From Clostridiales bacterium (GTDB lineage: Bacteria; Bacillota; Clostridia; Christensenellales; Aristaeellaceae): a DNA stretch of 31,731 nucleotides. Location: assembly GCA_004556395.1 (NCBI GenBank), contig SFHK01000021.1, positions 1 through 31,731 of the forward strand, in the 5' to 3' direction. The notes beneath the pieces are model-generated. The model did not search any database and was not told the origin of the DNA. It saw nothing but the letters and a program-made list of their open reading frames with translations. A program made the position numbers and the translations under genes. Positions 1 to 8,855 of the stretch are shown here, piece after piece (the first letter of the stretch is position 1; each line of letters starts with the position of its first letter).

Positions 1-1529
1 TCAAAGTGTCGCTTGAAGACAACGTTATTTACATTGAACAGGTCGCCACCGAAAGATAAGCTTGTTCCGAGCTTCATTGCGTTCTTTCCAATCGTTTCGA
101 CCTTTAGCAGACCGATGCGTAGGCTGACGCTCAGGTTGCTTGAAATAATTACATCTGCGCAACCGAGAGACTCTGTGCTCGTTTTTACAGTAGCGCTCCA
201 ACCATAGGAAACGGAAAGCGCAGCCACCTCAACGTGTGTCTTGGCCGCAACAAAACCAATTCTGACAATAATAGAACCTTGTACGGTAGCAGATATGCTG
301 GCTGCCGCCGAAATATCAAATTTCTTATTGGACTCGGACTTGGATTTCGTCATCTGTTTGTTTTTCCACGTGCATTTTTCCGTCGTGGTAAGCTCGGACT
401 TAATACTGATTTCGCCCTGCGCTGAAACGACTAAGGTCAGCTCGAGCCAGACAGAAAGAAGGGTTGCGCTAACCATTGGAACTCGAGCCAGCTTCAGAGA
501 TTTCGCGGGAGCTTCCTTCTCGAAAAATTTCCCGCTTTTCGATAGATTGATGTTTTGAAAGGACGAGGTTTTACTTCCATATGAAAAACTGTTGATTTTA
601 AAGAAACCATAATCCACGGACGCAAACAGGCTGATGTTATATCCAACGCTGCCGGACAGTTTCATCGAGTTGCTCAACTTAAGATTCAGGTTAAACGTCA
701 ACGGCAACTGAGCAGACGCGGTAACCGTGCCTTTGGCTGTGCTGGGATCGAGTTCAACGCCATAAGCCAGAATTTGAATGCCTGCAATGTCCGGCGCCAT
801 CTGCACGTTTTCCGCTTTATACGATTTGAGCGCTTCGGTAAAGTTCAGCTCCAGATAGCCCGCAGTTCCCGTGCTGGCGTCGTAGGACGTGAGTTCTACA
901 GGCAAACCGTTCGCATACGCGCTCGTTTTGGGCAGATAAACCTTCGTTCCAGTACTCAATATGCGTGAAAAGGGAGCTTCGAATGTCAACTGATGGTTTA
1001 CGATGCTCCATTGGGAGGATTTTATTTCACTCAGATCGAGGACGTTGTCAAAGAAATCATATTTCGATTGATTCTTCTGCGCGAGTCTACGCTTCTGGGC
1101 AAACAGCAGCGCGGCCGTTCCGTTGTACGCACGAACGGTCAGGGTGGAATTGCCCGGGAATGCCGTGTTGGGAATTTCGTTGATCTGCGCGGGAATAAAC
1201 ACGTCCGTCAGGGACGCATTCTCTGCAAATCCATTTTTGGCAATGCGAACAACCCATGTCCCCCCAAGGGCGGTGGGAAGAGTTAGCGTGTCTGCCGAGG
1301 TGTCTGTATAGCCGAGCAACTCAGCGTAGCCATCGGCGCAGACGCGGTATTGCCAGCCATTGCTTTCCAACGTCTCTGTTACGGGACGCGCGTTAGCGGC
1401 CAGCTTATTTTGCTCTGCCTGCTCCTGAATTGCTTCCGCGACGGCTTTTGTGAATGCATCCGTAAAGCCGGCAGCTAAGCAGACGACGATCAAAAGCAGG
1501 GAAATAAAGGATTTCAGATACCGCGTCAT
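1..1529 (-). CDS. Secreted LRR-containing protein, C-terminus beyond the window
   Basis: An open frame runs on the minus strand from ATG at 1529 to the left edge with no stop (509 codons visible). GGGAGG lies 7 nt upstream of the ATG. Residues 1-25 form a signal peptide (MTRYLK, then a hydrophobic run ending near AAG). Residues about 75-145 resemble BspA-type leucine-rich repeats: a TLTLPTALGG strand, then IAKNGFAENASLTDVFIPA. The remaining ~360 residues are rich in Ser, Thr, Lys and Val, with alternating polar and hydrophobic strands, and look like an extracellular beta-rich region I cannot assign. A TATAAT at 1641-1636 could be its promoter. The gene is visibly less GC-rich than its neighbours. 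Secretion and LRR are fairly safe; the function is unknown. Confidence 0.75.
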   Translation of the reverse strand, partial: MTRYLKSFISLLLIVVCLAAGFTDAFTKAVAEAIQEQAEQNKLAANARPVTETLESNGWQYRVCADGYAELLGYTDTSADTLTLPTALGGTWVVRIAKNGFAENASLTDVFIPAQINEIPNTAFPGNSTLTVRAYNGTAALLFAQKRRLAQKNQSKYDFFDNVLDLSEIKSSQWSIVNHQLTFEAPFSRILSTGTKVYLPKTSAYANGLPVELTSYDASTGTAGYLELNFTEALKSYKAENVQMAPDIAGIQILAYGVELDPSTAKGTVTASAQLPLTFNLNLKLSNSMKLSGSVGYNISLFASVDYGFFKINSFSYGSKTSSFQNINLSKSGKFFEKEAPAKSLKLARVPMVSATLLSVWLELTLVVSAQGEISIKSELTTTEKCTWKNKQMTKSKSESNKKFDISAAASISATVQGSIIVRIGFVAAKTHVEVAALSVSYGWSATVKTSTESLGCADVIISSNLSVSLRIGLLKVETIGKNAMKLGTSLSFGGDLFNVNNVVFKRHF

Positions 1530-1635
1530 AGAAAGACCTCCCTTTTAACAAGATATGCGCTGTACGTACCCGTTGACGGTCTTCGTTCACAATGAATAAA
1601 ACGATGATCTGCTTCATCACGCATATTGTAAATTA

Positions 1636-1641
1636 ATTATA
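1636..1641 (-). promoter_or_regulatory. Putative -10 box upstream of the LRR protein
   Basis: TATAAT on the minus strand in an AT-rich stretch, about 107 nt before the ATG at 1529. A TTCCAT 17 nt further upstream is a poor -35. 1642-1835 holds no gene I can support. Confidence 0.4.
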
Positions 1642-1835
1642 TCATAATTTTGACATAAATGGAAGAGCTTAAACCCAAGAATGTGGTGAATAATTGCACA
1701 GCAGAGGCGTCTGATTCCGCAGAAAGCAGGCCGCTGCGTCAATCGCATGCGGGCGGCAAAACGGCAATCCGCGCGCTTCGCGGTGGCAGTCAGTTTTTGC
1801 TTTGGAAAAAGGGAAGCGTTGCTCCGAAGCGACAG

Positions 1836-1870
1836 GAAAAAACGCCGCCTTGCAAAATGCAGGGCAGCGG
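1836..1870 (-). terminator. Rho-independent terminator of the CotH-VTC-DUF4956 operon
   Basis: Read on the minus strand: CGCTGCCCTGC, loop ATTTT, GCAAGGCGGCG, then TTTTTT. The 11-bp stem has one mismatch. It lies 24 nt past the DUF4956 stop. Confidence 0.8.
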
Positions 1871-1892
1871 ATGGGGCGGGGAAAGGGAAAGG

Positions 1893-2555
1893 TCAGACGG
1901 TTTCGGACTGGTAGGCGACGAGGGAGGCTTCGTTTACGCCGTCCAGCGTGAGGAGCTTATTGAGGAAGGCTTCGCTCTTATCCACGCGCACCTCGTAGGT
2001 GACCTCGATGCCGCGGGAGGTGATGGTCTTGCTCTTCAGCTTATGGTAGCGCAGCTGCTTCATCAGCTGCATGCTGTTGGCTTCGCCGTTGCCGCTCAGG
2101 TGCATCACCAGCAGGTAGCTGTCGGCGGACTTGCCGGCGAGGTTGCGCAGGACGAAGATCAGGATGGCAATGCAGACGACGGTGATGGCGGTCAGGAAGT
2201 ACTGACCCGCGCCCAGCAGGATGCCCATGGTGAGCGCCCAGAACATGTAGGCGGTGTCGAGCGGGTCCTTCACGGCGGTGCGGAAGCGCACGATGGACAG
2301 TGCGCCGACCATGCCCATGGAGAGCTGCAGCGAGTTGCGGATGCAGGTTACGACGGGCGCGGTGATCAGCGTCATCAGCACCAGCGTCATGCCGAAGTTG
2401 GTGGAGAACATCACGCCGCGGTAGTTTTTCTTGTACACCCAGTAGATGAACAGACCCACGGCGAACGCCATGATCATGAGGAACGTGATGCTAAGCCATG
2501 AACCCGGCGTAATGGACTGATTGGCAAAGATTTCCGCAATACTGGTTTTGTTCAC
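1893..2555 (-). CDS. DUF4956 family membrane protein
   Basis: 220 residues, GTG start with AAAGGGG upstream. It has four predicted membrane segments (about 21-40, 51-70, a turn region with SLQLSMGMVGALSIVRFRT, and 104-138) and a soluble C-terminal domain (about 145-220) of alternating beta strands and helices. The motif GMVGALSIVRFRTAVKDP is characteristic of DUF4956. In many Clostridia this family sits beside VTC-domain polyphosphate polymerases and CotH proteins, as it does here. It is probably a membrane partner of the VTC protein, but its biochemical role is not established. It is the last gene of the operon; a 206-bp gap with a palindromic repeat separates it from the VTC gene. Confidence 0.85.
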   Translation of the reverse strand: MNKTSIAEIFANQSITPGSWLSITFLMIMAFAVGLFIYWVYKKNYRGVMFSTNFGMTLVLMTLITAPVVTCIRNSLQLSMGMVGALSIVRFRTAVKDPLDTAYMFWALTMGILLGAGQYFLTAITVVCIAILIFVLRNLAGKSADSYLLVMHLSGNGEANSMQLMKQLRYHKLKSKTITSRGIEVTYEVRVDKSEAFLNKLLTLDGVNEASLVAYQSETV

Positions 2556-2577
2556 GAGGAGTACCCCTTTCGTAATC

Positions 2578-2712
2578 TTGGGCTCATCCGCTCAACTCGA
2601 CGGCGCGCCGGGCGAAGTCTTTTCTGCCGTCTGCGGCATGCAGATCTCTCGATTGCATCTGGCAGAAAATTCATTTGCCGGCCGGCTGCCTCATTTGCGC
2701 AGTGCTGCCCTT
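2578..2712. repeat. Long imperfect palindromic repeat, copy 1
   Basis: The left arm (about 2578-2627, containing GGCGCGCCGGGCGAAGTC) is largely complementary to the right arm (2661-2712, containing GGCAGAAAATTCATTTGCC). The centre has a conserved CTGCGGCATGCA core and a short nested inverted repeat. The same element recurs at 26047-26214. It sits inside the operon between the VTC and DUF4956 genes, so the transcript should carry a large hairpin there. No protein-coding content is evident. It could be a non-autonomous mobile palindrome (MITE- or REP-like). Confidence 0.7.
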
Positions 2713-2761
2713 GTACTTCTATTTTCCTGCCGCGGCGCGGCACGAAGACTTGGTTTTTCCG

Positions 2762-3472
2762 TCAGCCCAGCGGCTCGAACCGGCGGCACAGCACGTATTT
2801 GGAAATGGCGCTGCGCTCGGCGGGCACGTCCCACAGCATGGCGGAGATGAAGTCCGGAAGGTAGGAATCGTACTTCACTTCCAGAATTTCGCGCCCGTCG
2901 TCCAGCGGGGAAACGGTCATGACGTCGGGACTGAACAGGTTGCGGCTCAGAAGCCCCGTGCGCAGGTTCTTGTCGAGGGTAACGCGCACGTTCTCAACCG
3001 GATGAATGAAGGTTTCGCGCGTGTAATCCACGATCACCTTCGGCCTGAGCAGGCTCACGCGCATTTCGCGGAACAGATCGTTCAAAAGCGCGTTGTCGAC
3101 CAAATCGAGCTTATTGCAGCTGCCCATCACCAGCTGGTCGCACAGCTTGCGCGAGATGCGCGTGGACGATTTCTGAATCAGGTCGCCCAGCTTGCGCTTG
3201 CGCTCGAGGAAGATGGCTTCGTCCGACAGGTTGTAGATGCGGATGCGATACTTGTCGCGGTTCTGGTTGCCGCTAACCTTGTCGTAGAAGGCCATGTCGT
3301 ACGCGTCGTCGAAGTAAAGGGAGCGGATGAAGTATTCGCCCTTCTCGTCGGCGTGCGGGTCAGGGTGGAGAACGCCGCCCAGACGATGCCCCAGCGCAAT
3401 CATGTCGCCGCGGTTGATGAAGTATTTCAGCTCATGTCTTTCGGGAAGACGCTCGCGTTTCGTGTCCTGCAA
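2762..3472 (-). CDS. VTC-domain polyphosphate polymerase family protein
   Basis: 236 residues, TTG start with AAAGGGG about 8 nt upstream. It is a CYTH/TTM-fold VTC domain, with the usual basic tunnel motifs in order: RHELKYFI (about 12-19), IRSLYFDD, DKYRIRIY, FLERKRK, a C-terminal PKVIVDYTRETF, and EILEVKYDSYLPD near the end. Members of the VTC family make polyphosphate from nucleoside triphosphate. Bacterial ones are short soluble proteins that often neighbour DUF4956 and CotH, as here. The Lys/Arg and Glu ligands look intact, so an active enzyme is likely. The specific product in this lineage is inference. It lies 40 nt downstream of the CotH gene. Confidence 0.85.
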   Translation of the reverse strand: MQDTKRERLPERHELKYFINRGDMIALGHRLGGVLHPDPHADEKGEYFIRSLYFDDAYDMAFYDKVSGNQNRDKYRIRIYNLSDEAIFLERKRKLGDLIQKSSTRISRKLCDQLVMGSCNKLDLVDNALLNDLFREMRVSLLRPKVIVDYTRETFIHPVENVRVTLDKNLRTGLLSRNLFSPDVMTVSPLDDGREILEVKYDSYLPDFISAMLWDVPAERSAISKYVLCRRFEPLG

Positions 3473-3489
3473 GATTATAACCCCTTTGC

Positions 3490-3508
3490 ATGCCTTCGGT
3501 CAAGGCAT
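3490..3508 (-). other. Intercistronic hairpin
   Basis: ATGCCTT, loop of 5, AAGGCAT: a perfect 7-bp stem between the CotH stop and the VTC start. It has no T-run, so it is more likely an mRNA processing or stability element than a terminator. Confidence 0.45.
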
Positions 3509-3512
3509 ATCT

Positions 3513-6500
3513 TTATTTGTTGTAGTTATACACCTTTCCGTCCGCGTCCAGCATCGTGACCGTCTCGAGCAGGTCGCCGAAGTAGTACTCCATGTCGCTG
3601 CGGCTGAGGGACTGGGAGAAGTAATACAGAAGGTGTCCCGGGCGCTTGCGGGCGTAGCTCTTCAGCGTGTTGATCTCCGATTCGTAGGTCTTGCGCGACG
3701 GCCCCCATTTTTCCAGATGTTGATCAATTTCCGGCTCCAGCTCGTTGTAGCGCTCGTCGATCCTGGCCAGCACCGCCTCGCTCGACCACGGGCCGCGCAG
3801 CTTCTCGGCGAAGAGCTTGAGGAACATGTCCTTGCATTCCGGGTTCTTCATCAGCGCGATGAACAGCGAGTTGTCCGTCTTGTTGCCCTCGCCCATGCCG
3901 CCCGGCTTGAGCCAGCGGCCGACGGAGTTGGTGTTGGTGGTGAACGCCCAGTCGAAATCGAACAGGATGAAGCGCCACTTGCCGTCCTTCTCCGAGGTGC
4001 GGTATTTCTTCACGTTGAGAAGGTCGGTGTTGCCGGTGTACATCTCGACGGCGATGTATTTGAGGTAGTTGTCAACGTCGATGTACTGCTTCACGTATTC
4101 GAGCTTTTCGCTGGTCTCCACGCCGTTTTTCTTGATCCACTCCAGGATGGTCTTCCACGAGTCCACGGAGCCCTTCATAACCGACGTGTTCGCCTTCACA
4201 AGGTCGATGCTGTCCTTGATGACCGGATCCCAGCCCTCCCACTGGCAGATGGAGAAGGTGTTGATGCGCTCGCGCATGTTGTAGTGACCCCAGTATTCGC
4301 CGTTCAGGTAGACGATGGCGAGGTTGGTGTCCTGATACATTACGCCCATGCCGTCGGCGAGCGCGGTGAGGATGGAGTCGCGCATGCGGGTCTTCCTCGT
4401 GTCCTGACCGGAGGCGCGCAGCAGGAACGACTGGTACTCGGTATAGTCCCGGTTCGGGAACAGCTTCGCGCGGAAGCGGCTGTCGCCATATTTGCTGCGG
4501 GCGATGATCTTAAACGGCTTCTGCGCTTCCTTGCGGCTGTACTGGCCGTGCAGGCGCACGCCGCAGCCCTGCGAAAGCACGGTGGAGCCGTCCAGACCGA
4601 ACAGCTCGACGTTCGCGTCCTTCTCCCACGTCATCCAGAAGTTCGCGCCCTTGCCCAGCGAGCCGTAGGGGCTCTTGGAGAGGGCGTTGGGGCCCTTGAC
4701 GTACAGGCCGGTGTTGTAGTCCCACAGGTCGGTCGGGTTCATGACCAGCGAAATCACCTGCATCGTGTGGCTTACGCCCACGAGGTACGACTGCGTTTCC
4801 ACAAGGCTGGTCAGCTGGCCGTCCTTCACCGCGATGGCGCGAATGACCGTGGTCTGCGTTACCGGGATGGGATCGGTGTAGACGAACGTCTCATACCGTC
4901 CGTTCACGGAAACCTCCGGGTCGGGCGTGTAGACGATGCCGCCCACCGCCGCGGGATCGGGCGTGGAGGAATCCAGCGTGTAATAGATGGTCGCGCCCGG
5001 CTCGGCGGACAGCGCCACGTTAAAATACTGGTTCGCCGGATACATGCCGCCCTGCACGGAGAAGGTGGGCTTCAGCATGCGCGACTCGTAGCCGACCTGC
5101 ACGTTGCCGGAGCCGGGCGTGGAGGCCGCGAGATAATAGAAGCCGTTTCGTCCGCTGATGCGGCCGTAGGGCATGTTGGAATATTGCATGCCCAGCTGCA
5201 CGCGGTCGAGAATCTTGCCGGTGGGGTCGGAAAGCACCAGCGATTCGCCCTCGGTGGCGGACAGCTTGAAGTTCGTGTGGCAGTAGCCCTTCACGGTGGT
5301 GTTCAGGCCGGAGCAGTACACGCCCATGTACTGGCCGGGCGCGATGGTGGTTCCGGCGGGAAACTGCCACTTGCGCGGCTTGGCCGGGTTGTCCGAAAGT
5401 CCCCACGAGCTGAGGTCGATGGTCTGCGACGTGGCGTTGTACAGCTCAATCCAGTCATAGGAGGCCTTGCCGACGTTCGCCGTAGTGGTCGTGGCCATGA
5501 TCTCGTTAAAAAAAACGCCGCTTGAATTTTGCGCCGCGAACTGACCATCGATCAGCGCGGCGCTCTGGAAGCTGTTGGACATGCCGGGAGTTGGCGAAAG
5601 GTTTGTCGTCCATGTGCCGTCCGACTGGCGGGAATAGGACTGATCCGCTTTCAGCAGATCGTATTCCACAAAGTCGATCAGCTGCCCGGCGGCGTTTGAC
5701 AGGTAAGCGCCCTCCTTCTCGCTGCTCAGGCGGAAGTTGGTGTGCAGCCGTCCGACCGGGTCGCGCCGGTCGTAGCCGGAGCAGTAGACGATCATGTATT
5801 CGTCCGGGCCGATGGATACGTTCGGGAAGTGCCACTTTTGAAGGTTCCGGTCGGAGTCCGAAAGTGCGTAGTTGTTCAGGCTCACCGTGTAGGCGGATTT
5901 GTTGTGAATCTCGATCCAGTCGAGGAATTCGCCGTTTTCGTCCGCCGCGTAGCTCATGTTCTTGGCCATCAGCTCGGTGATCTCGATGGGGCTGTCGGAA
6001 ACCTCGCGGTTGTCGTGCAGCAGGTGGTAGTTTTCGCTGGTATTGCTGAGTCCCGGCGTGGCTTCGTCGGTCACCGTCCATTCGCCGCCTATCTCGGCGT
6101 AGGACTGGTTGGCGCTCATCTCGGGGATGTTCAGCGTCTGCACGGCGGTGTTGTTCGGGTTGAACAGCACCAGCGTGTCGCCCGCCGCGGAGATGCGGAA
6201 CGGCGCGTGATACGCGTAGCCCGCGTTGTTGCGCAGCGTGCCCGTGCAATAAACCAGCACGCGCTCGCCCGCCGCCAGCGTCTGGTTCGGGAACTCGAAA
6301 TACTTGATCATCAGGCTCGAGTCCTTGGCCAGCTTCCAGCCGTACAGGTTCACGGTCTTGCCGGAATTGTTCACGATTTCCACCCAGTCGGGGTACGCGC
6401 CGGTGTCGTCCTGAATGGAGGACGCGTTGGAGCTCATGACCTCGCTGACGCGCACGGTGGCCGCGGCGTCGATCTCGGGGATGGACTTGTCCGTCGTCTT

Positions 6501-6722
6501 CGGCAGAACGCCGTTCGGGAACACATACTTCTGAAGGAAGAAGCACAGCACGATAAACACGATGCCGCCAGCGATGATCAGCGGCAAAACGTTCCTTTCC
6601 CGTCCGGACGAACGCGGCGCGGGATTCCGAGCCGGAGCGGGCCGGGACGCAGGTTTGCGCGCGGGCGCAGAGGAACGGCGCGGGGCGGGTCTGGAAGCGG
6701 GTTTTTTCGTAGAATTCTGCAA
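3513..6722 (-). CDS. Membrane-anchored CotH kinase-like protein with lamin-tail domains
   Basis: About 1069 residues. I chose the TTG at 6722 because GGAGG lies 9 nt upstream; a TTG at 6761 in the same frame has a poor site. Residues 1-44 are a basic Pro/Ala-rich tail, and 45-64 a membrane helix. Then come three lamin-tail domains (about 84-225, 245-385 and 400-540; recurring DWVEI/DWIEI and VYC-G), a chitobiase C-terminal-like domain (about 550-640, ATIYYTLDSSTPDP) and a CotH domain (about 650-1050). CotH signatures are present: GVRLHGQYSRKEAQKPFKI, NGEYWGHYNMRER and LFDFDWAF. CotH proteins are atypical kinases that phosphorylate surface proteins. The lamin-tail domains suggest an extracellular role. 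First gene of an operon with VTC and DUF4956. Confidence 0.88.
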   Translation of the reverse strand: MQNSTKKPASRPAPRRSSAPARKPASRPAPARNPAPRSSGRERNVLPLIIAGGIVFIVLCFFLQKYVFPNGVLPKTTDKSIPEIDAAATVRVSEVMSSNASSIQDDTGAYPDWVEIVNNSGKTVNLYGWKLAKDSSLMIKYFEFPNQTLAAGERVLVYCTGTLRNNAGYAYHAPFRISAAGDTLVLFNPNNTAVQTLNIPEMSANQSYAEIGGEWTVTDEATPGLSNTSENYHLLHDNREVSDSPIEITELMAKNMSYAADENGEFLDWIEIHNKSAYTVSLNNYALSDSDRNLQKWHFPNVSIGPDEYMIVYCSGYDRRDPVGRLHTNFRLSSEKEGAYLSNAAGQLIDFVEYDLLKADQSYSRQSDGTWTTNLSPTPGMSNSFQSAALIDGQFAAQNSSGVFFNEIMATTTTANVGKASYDWIELYNATSQTIDLSSWGLSDNPAKPRKWQFPAGTTIAPGQYMGVYCSGLNTTVKGYCHTNFKLSATEGESLVLSDPTGKILDRVQLGMQYSNMPYGRISGRNGFYYLAASTPGSGNVQVGYESRMLKPTFSVQGGMYPANQYFNVALSAEPGATIYYTLDSSTPDPAAVGGIVYTPDPEVSVNGRYETFVYTDPIPVTQTTVIRAIAVKDGQLTSLVETQSYLVGVSHTMQVISLVMNPTDLWDYNTGLYVKGPNALSKSPYGSLGKGANFWMTWEKDANVELFGLDGSTVLSQGCGVRLHGQYSRKEAQKPFKIIARSKYGDSRFRAKLFPNRDYTEYQSFLLRASGQDTRKTRMRDSILTALADGMGVMYQDTNLAIVYLNGEYWGHYNMRERINTFSICQWEGWDPVIKDSIDLVKANTSVMKGSVDSWKTILEWIKKNGVETSEKLEYVKQYIDVDNYLKYIAVEMYTGNTDLLNVKKYRTSEKDGKWRFILFDFDWAFTTNTNSVGRWLKPGGMGEGNKTDNSLFIALMKNPECKDMFLKLFAEKLRGPWSSEAVLARIDERYNELEPEIDQHLEKWGPSRKTYESEINTLKSYARKRPGHLLYYFSQSLSRSDMEYYFGDLLETVTMLDADGKVYNYNK

Positions 6723-6772
6723 AACGGTATGCCTCCGTAAATGATAAACTGTAAGAAACAACTACCTATAGA

Positions 6773-6801
6773 ATTATACCACGCATACGTCGGCTTGCCC
6801 A
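6773..6801 (-). promoter_or_regulatory. Promoter for the CotH operon
   Basis: On the minus strand: TGGGCA, 17-nt spacer, TATAAT (6778-6773), with an extended TGG just before the -10. It lies in the 104-bp gap before the CotH start. Confidence 0.6.
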
Positions 6802-6826
6802 GTGAAGTTAGGTTAAATTCTTCACA

Positions 6827-8830
6827 TCAGCTTCCCGCCGGGGGAACGGTGACGTAGGCGTTTTCGTCCGCCCAGCGGGCGGCGGGGGAGCCGGGCGCGG
6901 CCACGATGACCGGGTCGACAAGGCTTCCCAGCGCGCTTTCGTGGATGGACAGGGGCGTGTCCGGCAGCAGGATGGCGCGCAGGCTTTCGCAGCCCGCGAA
7001 GGCGTTCGCTTCGATTTCACGTATGTCCGTGCGGGAGAGGTCGATACACTGAACGCCGGAGAGGTTTTCAAACGCGCCGGCTTCGACGCGCGTAAGGTTC
7101 GCGGGCAGCGTGAGCGTTTCCGGCCACGGAACCGCTTCGAACCGCAGGCCGTCCCGCACGGCGGCAAGGTGCGCCGCGCTTCCGGGATGGCCGGACACGG
7201 AGATGGAAGCGGCGAACGCGCCCTCGGCAATGTCCGTAACGCAGCCCGGCACGAATACGCGCGTGAGCGCACTCTCCGCGGGGAACGCGCCCGCGCGCAG
7301 CGCCGTCAGCGGCGCGCCGCCCAGCGTCTCGGGCAGGGAGAGGAACGCGGAGGTTCCGCTGCAGCCCGTGACGATCGCGCAGCCGTCCGCAAGCTCGTAG
7401 ATCAACCCGGTCGCTTCGTCCAGCTGCGGGCCGGAAACCGGCTCCATGTAATCGGGAATTTTCATCGCCGCCCAGCCGCGTTTTTTGCCGTCCGCCGTAA
7501 CGCCCCAGCCCCAGCTGTAGGAGGTTCCCTTCACCGTTTCATGTACGATGAAGATTTCGTCCGGCTTCAGCACGCTGCCCAGCTTGCCGTAGCCCGTGCC
7601 CGGGCCCGCGCGCAGGTTCAGCGACGTGGACACGGTCAGCCGGTAGCGGGGAAGCGCTTCGGCGTCCGGGGTTCCGTGCTCCACGATGAAGCCCGCCGTT
7701 TCCATATTGGACGGCGCGAGGTCGAGCCATGTTCCGTCCGCCGCCGCGGCCAATCTGCCGTTGGAGCTGGCGTAGTTCTTTTCGGTGGGCATGCCGCTCT
7801 GCCAATAGGACGCGGCGAACGCGTCGGAGAACGATTCGCCGGACGCCCACGTCCAGTTGCCGCAGGCGTATTCGCCGCCCAGCCAGCAGGGGCCACCCGC
7901 GGCCTTCAGAAGCGGCAGGATGGCGTTCGCCTCAGCGGCTGTGCGGATCGTCGCCAGATGTCCGCCGCGCGTCCCGGCGTATTCCTTCGCGTAGGCGTAG
8001 GCGTGCGCGCCGGTGAACAGCTCGTAGCGGCGGCCGTTCAGGGTGACGGTCTTCGCGGGCTCCGCGTCGTCCGGCAGCGCCTGCCCCCATATGGCGTAGA
8101 ACGTCGCCGCACGGTTTTCGCTGAACAGGCCGCCCGCGGACAGCGTCGGCTCTGTGGCCGTTTTGTCCTCCGACCAGCCGAGGAACTCGCAGCCCCTGCG
8201 CGTCGGCGCTTTGGCTGTGATTTTAAAGGGAACGCCCTCGGTTTTCGTGCCGGACGCGGGCGCGCCCGCGCCGCCGTTCGCGTCGTAGGTCATGGGATAG
8301 ATTTCCGTCGCGCCGCCGAATTTCTTCCAATAAATATTCACGGCGTTCGCGCCGCGGGTGTTGCCCTTGTTGTAGCGGTCGGCAGGAATTTCAAAGTATA
8401 CGCAGAAGTACCACGCCGCGTCGAACGCGCCCTGCGCGGTGTCGGGCAGAGCGCGCAGCACGTCGCCTACGTTCTTCTTGTAGCCCTTTGTTTCCAGCTC
8501 ATACTGAAGGTAGCCCAGCTGCCCCTCCAGACTTTTCCAGCTTTCAAAGCCGTTTTTCTCGCAATACGAAATCAGCGAGTTGCGGCGCGAGTTCCACTGG
8601 CAGATGCCGTAGGCGTTGCCGGAATCGCCGATGGCCTCGGGATTGAAATTGCTTTCGCTTTTGATGTTGGACAGGATGCCGCACGCCGCCGCGCGGTTCA
8701 GCCCGGCGTTCTCCGTGAGGTATGTATAGATGGTTTGGATGTTCGACTCCGTGTCCGCGCGTCCCGGCGCGGGCATATGCGCCGCGAGCAGGAACGCGAG
8801 CAGGAAGAGCGCAGACAGCTTTCGTTTCAT
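6827..8830 (-). CDS. Secreted phage-tail-type lysozyme with lectin, SH3 and LRR regions
   Basis: 667 residues; AGGAGG lies 7 nt before the ATG. A signal peptide (1-24, ending PGRADT) is followed by a tail-lysozyme domain (about 28-175; SNIKSESNFNPEAIGD with the likely catalytic Glu, then YGICQWNSR). An InlB B-type repeat follows (about 178-250; MTYDANGGAGAP, CEFLGWSE, FYAIWG). Next are a C-type-lectin-like domain (about 262-385; GGHLATIRTAAEAN, CWLGGEY), a bacterial SH3 domain (about 395-460; LNLRAGPGTGYGKLGSVL) and BspA-like LRRs to the end. The likely role is peptidoglycan cleavage or binding at the cell surface. It is in one transcription unit with the RluA gene, 25 nt away. There is no sortase signal or membrane anchor at the C-terminus. 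Confidence 0.85.
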   Translation of the reverse strand: MKRKLSALFLLAFLLAAHMPAPGRADTESNIQTIYTYLTENAGLNRAAACGILSNIKSESNFNPEAIGDSGNAYGICQWNSRRNSLISYCEKNGFESWKSLEGQLGYLQYELETKGYKKNVGDVLRALPDTAQGAFDAAWYFCVYFEIPADRYNKGNTRGANAVNIYWKKFGGATEIYPMTYDANGGAGAPASGTKTEGVPFKITAKAPTRRGCEFLGWSEDKTATEPTLSAGGLFSENRAATFYAIWGQALPDDAEPAKTVTLNGRRYELFTGAHAYAYAKEYAGTRGGHLATIRTAAEANAILPLLKAAGGPCWLGGEYACGNWTWASGESFSDAFAASYWQSGMPTEKNYASSNGRLAAAADGTWLDLAPSNMETAGFIVEHGTPDAEALPRYRLTVSTSLNLRAGPGTGYGKLGSVLKPDEIFIVHETVKGTSYSWGWGVTADGKKRGWAAMKIPDYMEPVSGPQLDEATGLIYELADGCAIVTGCSGTSAFLSLPETLGGAPLTALRAGAFPAESALTRVFVPGCVTDIAEGAFAASISVSGHPGSAAHLAAVRDGLRFEAVPWPETLTLPANLTRVEAGAFENLSGVQCIDLSRTDIREIEANAFAGCESLRAILLPDTPLSIHESALGSLVDPVIVAAPGSPAARWADENAYVTVPPAGS

Positions 8831-8855
8831 GAGACCTCCTTTTTGGAAAAAACGG

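Noticed and set aside
1659..2501. 280-codon plus-strand frame opposite DUF4956
   Set aside because: His/Asp/Gly/Val-rich shadow of a membrane protein gene; it starts in AT-rich intergenic DNA without a ribosome binding site.
3327..5525. Long plus-strand frame opposite the CotH and VTC genes
   Set aside because: Low-complexity Val/Leu/His/Arg-rich translation, a typical shadow of a GC-rich gene; no ribosome binding site or family.
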